64,000 nucleotides of DNA from SHAN690 sp023262195 (GCA_038142005.1 JAYQJE010000003.1:391829-455828); one strand, 5' to 3'; counted from the first letter of the stretch, positions 19,055 through 29,286 are shown. Made by a program: numbers and translations. Notes: generated by a model from the sequence alone, not told the origin.

Positions 19055-19474
19055 TTGTCAAATAAAATTCCGATAAAGCCTTTCCATCTATTGTTCGGCT
19101 CTTTGTTCTGCCTAACCGCGGTCATTCTTGGGGCTTTTGGTGCACATGCACTTAAAAATGTACTTGAGCCAGAACAACTCATCTCTTTTGAAACTGGTGT
19201 GCGATACCAAATGTTTCACGGGCTCATATTGGTGATGATTGCCCTCAAAGGGCACCATTTTCACTTAACATTTGAAAAATGGGTAGTCACCCTATTTGGC
19301 ATCGGTATTCTTCTTTTCTCGGTATCTATATACATGCTCAACATGCAAGGTTTGTTTGGGCTGAACATGAAATGGCTCGGACCAATCACACCCATTGGAG
19401 GGAGCTTGCTAATTATAGGATGGGGGCTACTTTTTTTAGATGCGTTCAAACTTATCACCAACAAAAACCGTTGA
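19055..19474 (+). CDS. DUF423 membrane protein
   Basis: 139 residues from a TTG start. Four hydrophobic helices and the DUF423 hallmarks: LTAVILGAFGAHALKN, SFETGVRYQMFHGL, and GPITPIGGSLLIIGWGLL near the end. Small inner-membrane protein of unknown function (relatives: YwdK, TMEM256). No frameshift. It follows the lipoprotein gene by 22 bp on the same strand and may be cotranscribed. Confidence 0.9.
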   Translation: MSNKIPIKPFHLLFGSLFCLTAVILGAFGAHALKNVLEPEQLISFETGVRYQMFHGLILVMIALKGHHFHLTFEKWVVTLFGIGILLFSVSIYMLNMQGLFGLNMKWLGPITPIGGSLLIIGWGLLFLDAFKLITNKNR

Positions 19475-19582
19475 TTGTGTATAAATTATGTGTGATTTAG
19501 GCGGCAATCCCGATAATCATTACAAAACTTTGCAGATCAATCGCGTTTGGTATAATCATAACACCAAACCGAAAAACTATTT

Positions 19583-21199
19583 ATGGAAGAATTTGGAAAA
19601 CGATCTAAGGATACCTCTATTGCAGATTATGGATTAGGTGACGTTAAAGCTGCATACTGGAATTTAGACCCAGCCGAACTAATAGAAGACACCATTTTAA
19701 ATGGTCAAGGTTTTTTGACCGATACCGGTGCTTTGGCAATCGATACCGGAGAGTTCACAGGCAGGTCTCCTAAAGATAAACTGATTGTAAAAGATGCTCA
19801 AACTGAAAATACCATCTGGTGGGAAGGTAGCTTCAATAACGCATTCGATCCAGATAAAGTGGAGCCCTTAATAGCTAAAATGAAGGCTTACCTCAAGGAT
19901 AAAGAGGTCTATGCCCGTGATTGTATTGCTTGTGCTGACCCAACGTATAAGTTGAATATTCGAGTAATTACAGAATATCCTTGGAGCAACATGTTTGCGC
20001 ATAACATGTTCTTACGTCCATCTGATGAAGAAATTGAAAATTTCAACCCTGAATGGACAATCCTTTGCGTGCCTGGTTTCATGGCAAATCCGGAGGAAGA
20101 TGGTACAAGACAACACAATTTCAGCATATTAGATTTTACTAGAAAAGTGGCCCTTATTGGAGGAAGTGGATATACCGGTGAAATCAAAAAAGGAATTTTT
20201 ACCGTACTGAATTATGTGCTCCCTCAGGATAAGGGTGTCTTGAGTATGCATTGCTCCGCAAATACAGGAGCTAATGGAGACACTGCAGTATTTTTGGTCT
20301 TTCAGGTACAGGAAAAACAACGCTATCAGCAGATCCAAATCGTCAACTTATTGGTGACGATGAACATGGCTGGACCGATAAAGGGAATCTTCAACTTTGA
20401 AGGCGGTTGTTATGCAAAGTGCATCGATTTAACCGAAGAGAAGGAACCACAAATCTGGAAGGCTATCAAGTTTGGAGCATTACTCGAAAACATTGATACC
20501 TATCCCGGAACAAGTACCGTAGATTTTGAGAGTAGCGAAAAGACGGAGAATACTCGAGTGAGCTATCCTATTCATCATATCGACAATATTGCACAGCCTT
20601 CCATGGGTGGTATTCCGAAAAATATATTCTTTTTAACTGCCGATGCCTTTGGTGTATTACCTCCGATTTCAAAACTCACTCCTGGGCAAGCAATGTATCA
20701 TTTCATTTCTGGCTACACGGCCAAGGTCGCTGGTACAGAAGCTGGAGTTACCGAACCTCAAACAACCTTTTCAGCTTGTTTTGGAGCTCCATTCTTGCCT
20801 TTGCACCCAACAAAATACGCAGAGATGCTTGGCGAGAAAATGAAACAACACAACGTAAACATCTGGCTCATCAATACTGGCTGGAGTGGCGGTGAATATG
20901 GCGTTGGATCTAGAATCAAATTGCCATATACGCGTGCGATGATTACTGCAGCTTTGAATGGAGCATTAGACAACGTAGAGTATGTCACGCATGAAGTGTT
21001 TGGATTAAACATGCCAACCAGTTGTCCTGATGTACCTTCAGAAATCTTGAATCCAAAACACACTTGGGAGGATAAATCTGCCTATGATCAAAAAGCAAAC
21101 AACCTAGCAGAGGCCTTTGTCAAGAATTTCTCAGAATTCGAGTCTTTTGCCAATGATGAAATCATGGCTGCTGCGCCCACGGTAGGTGCTACAGCTTAA
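19583..21199 (+). CDS. pckA: ATP-dependent phosphoenolpyruvate carboxykinase (active site scrambled by two compensating indels)
   Basis: Converts oxaloacetate and ATP to PEP, the gateway to gluconeogenesis. The ORF is open for 538 residues, the usual length, but residues ~238-268 are read out of frame. T5 at 20291-20295 should be T6 and GGG at 20383-20385 should be GG; with both corrected, the segment becomes FFGLSGTGKTTLSADP then RQLIGDDEHGWTDKG, which restores the P-loop and the metal-binding DDEHGW. Other markers are in frame: FTGRSPKDKL at the N-terminus, NFEGGCYAKCIDL, and NTGWSGGEYGVGSRIKL. A naive translation would be called intact yet lack its catalytic centre. A perfect terminator follows. 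Confidence 0.95.
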   Translation: MEEFGKRSKDTSIADYGLGDVKAAYWNLDPAELIEDTILNGQGFLTDTGALAIDTGEFTGRSPKDKLIVKDAQTENTIWWEGSFNNAFDPDKVEPLIAKMKAYLKDKEVYARDCIACADPTYKLNIRVITEYPWSNMFAHNMFLRPSDEEIENFNPEWTILCVPGFMANPEEDGTRQHNFSILDFTRKVALIGGSGYTGEIKKGIFTVLNYVLPQDKGVLSMHCSANTGANGDTAVFLVFQVQEKQRYQQIQIVNLLVTMNMAGPIKGIFNFEGGCYAKCIDLTEEKEPQIWKAIKFGALLENIDTYPGTSTVDFESSEKTENTRVSYPIHHIDNIAQPSMGGIPKNIFFLTADAFGVLPPISKLTPGQAMYHFISGYTAKVAGTEAGVTEPQTTFSACFGAPFLPLHPTKYAEMLGEKMKQHNVNIWLINTGWSGGEYGVGSRIKLPYTRAMITAALNGALDNVEYVTHEVFGLNMPTSCPDVPSEILNPKHTWEDKSAYDQKANNLAEAFVKNFSEFESFANDEIMAAAPTVGATA

Positions 21200-21219
21200 A
21201 GCACTCCACATAATACTGA

Positions 21220-21248
21220 AAGCCGAAGTTTCTACTTCGGCTTTTTTT
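21220..21248 (+). terminator. Terminator after pckA
   Basis: AAGCCGAAGT pairs with ACTTCGGCTT with a short loop and leads into seven T. Confidence 0.9.
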
Positions 21249-21276
21249 ATGCCCCGTGCGTCTGCAGCATTAATTC

Positions 21277-21284
21277 TACCTTTG
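21277..21284 (+). promoter_or_regulatory. TACCTTTG -7 box for purB
   Basis: Exact TAnnTTTG match between the pckA terminator and purB, 21 bp before the ATG at 21306; no clear -33 TTG. Confidence 0.45.
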
Positions 21285-21305
21285 ATCGCTTAAATCTTGA
21301 AACGT

Positions 21306-22666
21306 ATGTCTCGTCCAACATTGGCAGCCATTTCACCAGTTGATGGTCGTTATGCGAACCAAACAAATGCACTCTCAGATTTCTATTCAGAGTATGCGCT
21401 TTTCAAATATCGAGTTCGCATTGAGGTAGAATACCTCATTATTCTTTGTGACCAAGGCCTTCAGGGAATTGGCGCCCTAAGTGAAGAGGAAGTGTACAAG
21501 CTCAGAGGACTATAATATGGATTTCACTCTTCAAGATGCCGAGCAAATCAAAAAAATAGAACGCACCACCAATCATGATGTTAAGGCGGTAGAATACTTC
21601 GTTAAAAGTCAACTTGAAAAACTTGGCCGACATGATATCCTAGAGTTTGTTCATTTTGGCTTAACCAGTCAAGACATCAACAATACCGCAGTCCCGTTGA
21701 GCATGAAGGAGGCTCAAGATGAGGTTATTCTGCCTTTGCTCATGGATGTAGTAACTGAACTCGAGTCATGTGTAAAGCAATGGAATGCGGTATCCATGTT
21801 GGCCAGAACTCACGGCCAACCCGCTTCACCAACGCGACTTGGAAAAGAGCTTTATGTGTTTGTAGAGCGACTAAAAACTCAAATTGCTCACTTGAAGAAT
21901 ATGCCTTTCAGCGCAAAGTTTGGAGGTGCTACTGGAAATTTCAATGCGCACAATGTAGCCTATCCAAATCATGATTGGGTAAGCTTCAGTAACACCTTTG
22001 TGAATGATGTTTTAGGCCTTGAGCGTTCGCAAACAACAACACAAATTGAGCACTACGATAACATTGCTGGTCAATTCGATACATGGAAGAGGATTAACTC
22101 TATTCTTATTGATTTAGCTAGAGACATTTGGACCTATGTTTCAATGGATTATTTCAAACAGAAATTAAAAGAGGGTGAAGTGGGTTCAAGCGCCATGCCC
22201 CATAAGGTAAACCCGATTGATTTTGAAAATGCTGAGGGTAACCTAGGTTTTGCAAATGCCATGTTTGAGCACCTCGCAGCTAAACTTCCAATTAGTAGGC
22301 TTCAAAGAGACCTCACCGACTCCACAGTGCTCCGAAATGTGGGCATGCCATACGCACATACATTAATCGCACTGAAATCCATTAAAAAGGGTCTTGGTAA
22401 ACTTATTCTGAATGAAGCGCAAATTGCCGCTGATCTTGATAGCCATTGGGAGGTGTGTGCAGAGGCAATTCAAACCCATACTGAGGCGTGAGGGATACGA
22501 AAAGCCTTACGAAGCATTAAAGGGGCTCACCCGAGGCAATGCTGCAGTTACCAAAGAATCACTGTCAGAGTTCATCGATACGTTGACAGTTTCAGATCAA
22601 GTCAAAAGTGAATTGAAAGCCATTACTCCCCACAACTACACTGGAATCACCGAATTGGCCAAGTGA
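21306..22666 (+). CDS. purB: Adenylosuccinate lyase (two frameshifts)
   Basis: Catalyses two fumarate-releasing steps of purine synthesis. About 453 residues after correction. Two bases (an AT unit) are missing at 21510-21514 (KLRGLYNMDF expected), and CCC at 22475-22477 should be CC (AIQTILRREGYEKPYEAL). Hallmarks: SPVDGRYANQ at the start, TNHDVKAVEYF, HFGLTSQDINNTA, the lyase loop GSSAMPHKVNPIDFENAEGN, and LQRDLTDSTVLRN. ATG 21306 is preferred over the in-frame TTG at 21297 because MSRPTLAAISPVDGRY is the usual beginning. Its stop overlaps the GTG start of the ABC transporter gene (GTGA). Confidence 0.95.
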
Positions 22667-24482
22667 AAAACTTCTTAAGAATTCTGAGTCATCTTAAGTC
22701 CTACAAAGGAAGAATTGGGCTGAATTTATTCTACAATCTGCTCAATGCGTTATTCTCAGTTGTTTCTTTCTCCGCAATAATTCCTTTCCTTAAAATACTC
22801 TTCGACACTACCAATGACACAGCGGAGAAATCAACGGATGATGGATTAGAAAATAGCCTTCTTGCCACCTTAAATAATTGGTTTGACTCATTTATTGCTG
22901 AAAATGGGGCAAGACAAGCGCTATTCATATTCTGTATTATACTGGTGTTTTTATTCCTAACCCGAAATCTTTTTCGGTATCTGGCTCAGCATCAAATGGC
23001 GTATCTACGAAATGCAGTGGTTCGGGATGTACGAAAAAGCATTTACACAAAACTGCTTCGGTTGCCCCTCGCCTACTTCACGGATGAACGGAAAGGAAAT
23101 ATTTACTCCAGATTCACAAACGATGTTGCCGAGGTAGAATGGTCGGTAATGGGGGCGTTGGAAGCGATGTTTAGGCAACCCGTGATGATTGTCTTTTACG
23201 CCATTAGCTTACTGCTTATTAGTTGGCAGCTCACCGCATTTGTGTTGATTGTTTTACCAATTAGCGGTTTTTTAATCGGTAAGATTGGCAAATCGCTCAA
23301 GCGCACTGCTCGCAAAGGACAAGAAGAGTTGGGTGAAGTTGTGTCAACACTTGAGGAGACTGTTGGTGGCATAAGAATAATTAAGGGTTTTACTGCTGAG
23401 TCTCGCTTTTACGATTATTTCAACGAAAGAAACAACAAGCACTTTCGACTCATGGTGAAACTGTTTCGCAAACAATATTTGGCATCACCAATCAGCGAAA
23501 CCCTTTCCACGCTTACTATCGCTCTAATCTTATGGTTTGGAGGGAATTTAGTTTTAGAAGGAAATTTGCTCAATGGGGAGATGTTCATCTTATACATCGC
23601 CATTTTCTCTCAAATGATTTCACCTGCAAAAACCTTAACCGAGGCATTTGCTCGGGTACAACGTGGAATTTCTGCAACAGAACGAATTGACGAAGTACTC
23701 AATGCTGATGAGCAGATTCATGAAACTAGCAATGCAAAACCCGTTTCAAGTTTTAGGTCAGCAATAAAGTTCAATGATGTAAGCTTCAAATACGAACAGG
23801 ACTGGGTACTCCGAAATATCAATATTGAAGTCCATCCCGGTGAGTCTATTGCCCTTGTGGGGCCTTCTGGAGGTGGAAAATCTACCCTTGTAGATCTTTT
23901 ACCTAGGTTCTATGATACCAATGAAGGCCAACTAACGCTTGACGATATTCCTTTGAATGAGCTTAAAGTGAATGAGTTGCGCAGCTTATTTGGAATCGTA
24001 AGTCAGCACAGCATTTTATTCAATGATACCGTACGCAACAATTTGTTAATTGGCGCACCAAACGCGAGCGAGAAAGAAATCATTGAAGCACTTCACGCAG
24101 CCAACGCGCACGGTTTTGTTATGGCGCTTCCTAATGGATTGGACACAGTTATTGGAGAGTCAGGCAATAAGCTGAGTGGCGGCCAAAAGCAACGCCTCAG
24201 CATTGCGCGCGCAATTTTAAAAATCCTCCCATACTCATTTTGGATGAAGCAACATCAGCATTGGATACAGAGAGTGAACGCTTGGTGCAAGATGCCTTGG
24301 CAAAAGTCATGAAAGGGCGTACCTCATTTGTAATTGCTCACCGATTAAGTACGGTTAGCCATGCCAACCGAATTATAGTAATTGAACGTGGTGAGATTGT
24401 AGAAAGTGGCTCGCATGCGGAACTGCTTGCAATAAATGGTACTTATAAGAAATTGGTAGATCTACAAGAAATTCAAGGCTAA
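22663..24482 (+). CDS. ABC-type exporter, fused permease and ATPase, MsbA-like (one frameshift)
   Basis: About 606 residues from a GTG start. The N-terminal six-helix membrane domain (first helices ~12-45 and ~85-110) is followed by the nucleotide-binding domain with Walker A GPSGGGKST, Q-loop SQHSILF, signature LSGGQKQR, Walker B LILDEATSALD and H-loop AHRLSTVSHA. The frame breaks at A5 24219-24223, which should be A6 (ARAILKNPPILILDEA). The type exports lipids, glycolipids or peptides; lipid A/MsbA function is only inferred from overall form. Overlaps purB and abuts the glycosyltransferase gene (TAA directly followed by ATG), so the three are likely cotranscribed. Confidence 0.9.
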
Positions 24483-25396
24483 ATGAAAATCAGCGGATTT
24501 ACATTCTGTAAAGATACTGAAAGCCTTTACTACCCTATCGTAGAATCGATAATATCCATTTTGCCAATCGTAGATGAATATGTGGTTGCTCTGGGTGTAT
24601 CCACCGATGAGACAAGAAATCTTATTCAGGCCATAAACAACCCAAAACTCAAGATCATTGATACCAAGTGGGACTTGGGTCTTTATAAGAATGGAACCGT
24701 TCATGCACAGCAAACCGACTTTGCTAAATCAAAATGCGAAGGAGAATGGCTGATCTATCTTCAAGCAGATGAAGTTATTCATGAAAAAGACCATCAAAAA
24801 ATTATCGATGCTTGTGCGGCACATTTAAACAATCTAGAAATCGAGGGTTTTTTATTTGATTTCAAGCACTTCTGGGGCGACTATGATCATTACCAAGAAG
24901 GGCATAGCTGGTATGATAAGGAAATTCGAATCATCCGAAATCGACCTGATATACATTCGTGGCAGAGTGCCCAATCTTTTCGGAGCATCCCAAACTTTGA
25001 TGGTGTAAGCTATCGCAAAAAGAAGGTTCGCGAAAGCTGAATGTAGCGGAGTTGGGCGCAACAGTGTACCACTACGGCTGGGTCAGGCCACCCGAAATCA
25101 TGGCGAAAAAAGTGAATAAGATCTATGAAATTCACACGGGCACAAAGCAGCGCATGGACTATGCGTTTGGCTGGGGCAACTTGCAGAAGCTAAGCGTATA
25201 TCGAGAATCTCATCCTTCAGTTATGAAAAACCGCATTACCGCTATGAATTGGACTGTTAACCAAGGTAATGAACCTGAATTCATGAGACACAATAGGCTT
25301 TCATCGAAACTCCTTTCCTATGTGGAGAAAAATCTATTCGGTGGTAAAAAGCTGTTTGGTCATCACAACTATAAAATCATTATGCAGTCGAAATAA
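24483..25396 (+). CDS. Family 2-type glycosyltransferase (one frameshift)
   Basis: About 304 residues when AAA at 25033-25035 is read as AAAA (KVREKLNVAELGATVYHYGW). The N-terminus KISGFTFCKDTESLYYPIVESI and EYVVALGVSTDETRN are the nucleotide-sugar half of a GT-A fold; WLIYLQADEVIHEKDH holds a DxD-like acidic motif. The C-terminal half has YHYGWVRPPEIMAKKVNKI, a motif of bacterial GT2 proteins that act on surface glycans. Partner gene of the preceding exporter; the acceptor is unknown. Confidence 0.85.
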
Positions 25397-25453
25397 GACT
25401 ATCCTAAAGGATAATTGGTTTCGACTAAACCAAACGCAAGAAGTAAGGATTGA

Positions 25454-25612
25454 CTAAAACTTCGGACAGCTTTTGCAAGCACTCTTCCCCTTCTTTTTAT
25501 ATTTCTTACAGCATTTCTTTTTACACTCTATCGCTGGATAATCCTAGCTGAGTTGCATAAGAATACATGAGTGTGGCTGAACGTTTGGAGAGTTTATGTT
25601 CGCTTTGATCAT
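25454..25612 (-). pseudogene. Cys/Lys-rich small protein, frame broken
   Basis: The minus strand ends with a striking 23-residue tail, ECKKKCCKKYKKKGKSAC followed by KSCPKF and a TAG at 25454-25456. Upstream in that frame a TAG at ~25544 precedes DYPAIECKKK, while the neighbouring frame reads SKRSATLMYSYATQLGLSSD up to the same place, so the two halves join if one base is removed around 25527. A Met (25612) lies upstream in the tail frame. Such Cys/Lys-rich tails occur in short Bacteroidota proteins of unknown role (metal binding is conceivable). It is broken here by an indel, real or technical. Confidence 0.45.
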
Positions 25613-25703
25613 TGCTTATTAAGAATAATTCTAAACAAAGATATGCCCCGCAACTTTATCTCATCGAAGAAAAATTTGCGAGTTATTCACGAAGAGAAAT
25701 TAG

Positions 25704-26690
25704 TTATAGGCAGCTCTCTGCAGGAATTGTATCTGGCACTACAACGAAATTGGCTGTTATGCCTCCTGCCGCGAAAAACCCAAGAGCTTTACGATTATCA
25801 GTGGTGTTGATAATGTTGCCATTAATGGGCGAAGGCGGTGCATCAAATGGAGACCCAACCTGTCCGGTTCTGCTTCTCAGTGCCACATTAAAATCATAGT
25901 AACCTTCTGAAGTCATCATTTGGAACACAGTAATGGTATCTCCCAACTCCAGTTCATTTCCATAAATATCTAGTCCAAATAGGCAAAGACCATCAATTCC
26001 TTCATCATTGGATAAAGCAATGTCAAATGGACCGCTTTGATATTTACCGTTGATATAAAACAACCATCGATAATGGTCACCTGCACCAGGTTTCTCGTAG
26101 GTGTCAATGCCCATATAATAGGCACAGCTATCCTGCAAAAAGTTTGGACCGTAGTTAGTGATCAGCCCTAAGAGTGGCGGAACAGCTCTGTAAATCTCAC
26201 GCTCTGTTTCGTAAAATTTCCCCAATGCCTCAATTTCAAGGTGGTATTCAGCATCAACTACCGGATCATGTGTAATGAGATAGGTACCCGGATTAGAACC
26301 ATCATGGACGAGTGTTTCAACCAAGGTTCCATTTTCGAATAATTTCACAACTGCATCCGTCACAGGTGGTGGGGGCACGTTGGCGAAATATTCAGCGGTT
26401 GAGGTTAACGTCACTTTATTAAAGGGAAAGAAGTCTGAAACTTCTTCGGCCGAATCCACAGGAAATGTTCCTGCAAGAGCCGCAGCTTGTTCAATAAAAA
26501 ATTTCGGTATGGTAATAATGCCTGAACAATCCAAATCACCATCAGGTATATAAAAATCCAAATCTGTCATGTAGCCTTCCACTACGAGCTCGGGCTCACC
26601 ACCCGGGATGTCTAACTCAATTTCTTCTTGGCAACCATTAACGATAAATGATAAAGCCAAAACAGAAAGAATGGATGAAATCTTATTCAT
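25704..26690 (-). CDS. DUF4249 lipoprotein, partner of the TonB receptor
   Basis: 328 residues. Lipoprotein signal with lipobox VNGC at residues ~17-20 and an acidic post-Cys stretch. DUF4249 features: ELVVEGYMTD near residue 40, PPVTDAVVKLFENGTLVETL, GTYLITHDPVVDAEYHLEI, then a C-terminal domain with DHYRWLFYINGKYQ and FNVALRSRTGQVGSPFDAPPSPINGN. Members are encoded next to TonB-dependent receptors and are thought to be surface lipoproteins helping substrate capture; the substrate is unknown. It starts 5 bp after the receptor stop, so it is one operon. Confidence 0.92.
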   Translation of the reverse strand: MNKISSILSVLALSFIVNGCQEEIELDIPGGEPELVVEGYMTDLDFYIPDGDLDCSGIITIPKFFIEQAAALAGTFPVDSAEEVSDFFPFNKVTLTSTAEYFANVPPPPVTDAVVKLFENGTLVETLVHDGSNPGTYLITHDPVVDAEYHLEIEALGKFYETEREIYRAVPPLLGLITNYGPNFLQDSCAYYMGIDTYEKPGAGDHYRWLFYINGKYQSGPFDIALSNDEGIDGLCLFGLDIYGNELELGDTITVFQMMTSEGYYDFNVALRSRTGQVGSPFDAPPSPINGNIINTTDNRKALGFFAAGGITANFVVVPDTIPAESCL

Positions 26691-26695
26691 GGTGC

Positions 26696-29071
26696 TTAAA
26701 ATTTAAAGTTGAAGGTTACGTATGGAATTGGAATGGCATAAATGGCCAAACGAAACGCCCTGGTAACCTGTGGATTGTCCTCATCTTGTCGAAAGAAAAT
26801 CGAATAAGGATTCTTTCTTCCATATACGTTGTAAACACCTGTAGCTAAATCCAACGCAAAGTTTTTGCTCTTTTTCGGATCGAGAAGTACAAACGTGCCA
26901 GCCACATCTAACCTATGATATGCTGGCGTACGACCTCCATTTCTTCCGGAATACACCGGAGCTGTTATCTGTCCATATTGGAACCGACCTTCTGGATAAG
27001 TAATCGGGCGACCAGTCATGTAGGCAAAGTTTGTTGAAACATTTATACGCTTGGTAAAATCATAACTCATCACAATGCTTACATCGTGTGTTTTATCCCA
27101 ATTCGAAGGATATGGATCACCATTATTGATTTGATCTACTTGTGTTTCAACCCTTGAAAGAGTATAGCTAATCCATCCAGTAAATTTTCCTCGCTTTCGC
27201 TTGATTTGAAACTCTGCCCCATAGGCTTGTCCATCTCCACGATATAACTCAGTTTCTAACGCGTTGTTAAGAAGTAACTCCGCATCATCTTTATAATCAA
27301 CGAGGTCTTGGAAACGCTTATAATAAACTTCTACTGAGCTCTCGTAAGTATTGGAAAAGAAGTTTCTAAAATATCCAATCCCAACTTGGTCAACAATCGC
27401 TGGACGGATGTACTCCCCTGCGGGCATGTAAATATCTACCGGAGTTGCAGCCGTTGTATTGGATATCAAATGGATATACTGGCGCATTCTATTATATCCT
27501 CCTTTAACCGATGAAAACTCATCGATTTGAAAGTTCGCGCTAAATCTTGGCTCTATTCCATGATACCCCTTTACTATCTCGCCTTCTTCATAGTGAACGG
27601 TATCAATTGGATTGACAGTACTTGTTGGATTCTCTGGATTAATTGGTTGGTCATTTGGATATTTAAACACCCAACCCGCCCCAAGCTGTGCAAAACCGCT
27701 ATATCTCACACCATAAGCGAGCGAAAGACGCGTGCCAATCTTTTGCTCGTTGCTTAAGTAAATCGCGGATTCTACGGCTGGAATTGGGCGTACACGGAAA
27801 TTGAATGTATCAAGCGCGTCACCCACTTCAAAAAACGCCTCAGCCTGGCCTGGTGAGAAATAGTAGTAGATGTTATGCAATCCGAACTCAATTTTATTGT
27901 TGGGGTTTGCAAAATAGGTGAAGTCCGCCTTGACACTAGTATTCTCGATACGTGAGGTCCATTCAAACCCAAATGCATCTTGGTCAAATCCCAAGGCATA
28001 ATTGTAATTGCTGTATATCCCTGTAAAGTTGGCAAAGAGCTTTTCAGAGAATAGATGATTCCATCGCAGCGTAGCGGTTTGATTTCCCCATCGTGTTCTG
28101 AACAACCCATCTAAATCGAAAACATCATTCCCAAAATATCCGGATAGAAAAACACGGTTGTTTTCGTTGATGGTCCAGTTCACCTTTCCGTTTAGGTCAT
28201 AAAAAAATAGCTTACTGTCTTGTATGGTTTGATCATTAGCTAATGGAAAGAACAAGTCGAAGTAACTCCTTCTTCCAGACACAATGAACGATGCTTTGTT
28301 CTTGACAATTGGGCCTTCAAGTGTCAATCGGCTAAACAAGAGGCCAACGCCTCCAGCCCCACTAAACCGTTTATTGTTTCCTTCTTTTTGTCTAATGTCT
28401 AGTACGGAGGAAAGTCGTCCACCGTATTTCGCTGGAATACCGCCTTTATAAAGCTTAGCATCCTTAATCGCATCTGCGTTGAACACCGAGAAGAACCCGA
28501 ACAAATGGCTCGAACTAAATACTGGACTCTCGTCAAGAAGGATTAAGTTTTGATCAATATTTCCGCCACGCACATTAAAACCAGTTGCACCTTCACCCAC
28601 GGTAGTTACACCCGGAAGCAATTGGATAGATCGAATGATATCCGCCTCGCCCAAAAGCTGCGGTATTTTCTTTACTTGTGCGATGTCGAGTTTCTCCACG
28701 CTAATTTCAGCGGTGGTCAATGCTTCATCTTCTTTTTCACCTGTAACCACCACTTCTTCAAGTAGATCAGCTGCGAATCCAATCTCTGCATTACGCGTTA
28801 CGTTCGAGGTAAGGTCAATGGTTTCAGTCACGGTCTCAAACCCAATGAAACTGAACTCTACCGTATAAGTACCCTTTGGAACGGATAGCGAATAAAAACC
28901 ATATTCATTGGTCACAGTTCCAGAAGCGAGCTCCACAATCTTCACCGTAGCAGCAATCATTCCCTCGCCCGTTTCTTTATCCTTCACATAACCGCTCAAG
29001 GTTGCCTTATCCTGGGCCATGAGCGCCACGGTCATGAACACAAGCACAAAAGTTGTGGTGATAAATTTCAT
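26696..29071 (-). CDS. TonB-dependent outer-membrane receptor with carboxypeptidase-regulatory N-domain
   Basis: 791 residues, intact. Signal peptide (MKFITTTFVLVFMTVALMAQ); CarboxypepD_reg-like domain ~22-100 (ATLSGYVKDKETGEGMIAATV, YGFYSLSVPKGTYTVEFSFIGFE); plug domain ~110-215 (IRSIQLLPGVTTVGEGATGF, NVRGGNIDQNLILLDESPV); 22-strand barrel to a terminal Phe (YVTFNFKF). This small (under 800 residues) receptor type with DUF4249 differs from SusC, so polysaccharide import is not implied; small ligands such as siderophores or peptides are possible. A TACATTTG box lies 20 bp upstream of the ATG. Confidence 0.95.
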   Translation of the reverse strand: MKFITTTFVLVFMTVALMAQDKATLSGYVKDKETGEGMIAATVKIVELASGTVTNEYGFYSLSVPKGTYTVEFSFIGFETVTETIDLTSNVTRNAEIGFAADLLEEVVVTGEKEDEALTTAEISVEKLDIAQVKKIPQLLGEADIIRSIQLLPGVTTVGEGATGFNVRGGNIDQNLILLDESPVFSSSHLFGFFSVFNADAIKDAKLYKGGIPAKYGGRLSSVLDIRQKEGNNKRFSGAGGVGLLFSRLTLEGPIVKNKASFIVSGRRSYFDLFFPLANDQTIQDSKLFFYDLNGKVNWTINENNRVFLSGYFGNDVFDLDGLFRTRWGNQTATLRWNHLFSEKLFANFTGIYSNYNYALGFDQDAFGFEWTSRIENTSVKADFTYFANPNNKIEFGLHNIYYYFSPGQAEAFFEVGDALDTFNFRVRPIPAVESAIYLSNEQKIGTRLSLAYGVRYSGFAQLGAGWVFKYPNDQPINPENPTSTVNPIDTVHYEEGEIVKGYHGIEPRFSANFQIDEFSSVKGGYNRMRQYIHLISNTTAATPVDIYMPAGEYIRPAIVDQVGIGYFRNFFSNTYESSVEVYYKRFQDLVDYKDDAELLLNNALETELYRGDGQAYGAEFQIKRKRGKFTGWISYTLSRVETQVDQINNGDPYPSNWDKTHDVSIVMSYDFTKRINVSTNFAYMTGRPITYPEGRFQYGQITAPVYSGRNGGRTPAYHRLDVAGTFVLLDPKKSKNFALDLATGVYNVYGRKNPYSIFFRQDEDNPQVTRAFRLAIYAIPIPYVTFNFKF

Positions 29072-29090
29072 ACATCTAAAAATTGAGCCT

Positions 29091-29098
29091 CAAATGTA
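29091..29098 (-). promoter_or_regulatory. TACATTTG -7 box for the TonB receptor operon
   Basis: On the minus strand an exact TAnnTTTG match 20 bp upstream of the receptor ATG (CAAATGTA on plus); no convincing -33 element. Confidence 0.4.
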
Positions 29099-29242
29099 TC
29101 CGTAGTTGGCTACCATAGTTTCTCTATTGGATGAGTGGATAATTTTTCATGAGGAATGGCATCTTAACCTCTATTAGCTCTTTATGTTCAAACCAATGTT
29201 CTGAACCATTGGATAGCTAATTCAAAATAAACTTCTTGATTT

Positions 29243-29260
29243 TATTATGCATGCATAATA
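29243..29260 (+). promoter_or_regulatory. Perfect 18-bp palindrome, candidate MarR operator
   Basis: TATTATGCATGCATAATA is its own reverse complement and lies 27-44 bp before the MarR-family start codon, in the promoter region of the beta-oxidation operon. Length and symmetry fit a MarR dimer site; the assignment is inferred from position. Confidence 0.6.
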
Positions 29261-29286
29261 TATAATTCTATATTCATTCAAATTGT

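Noticed and set aside
20643..20843. 66-codon plus-strand ORF inside pckA
   Set aside because: Out-of-frame shadow of an otherwise conserved pckA segment.
25415..25433. Terminator after the glycosyltransferase gene (TTGGTTT / AAACCAA stem)
   Set aside because: The 7-bp stem is perfect, but there is no U-tract, so termination is not supported.
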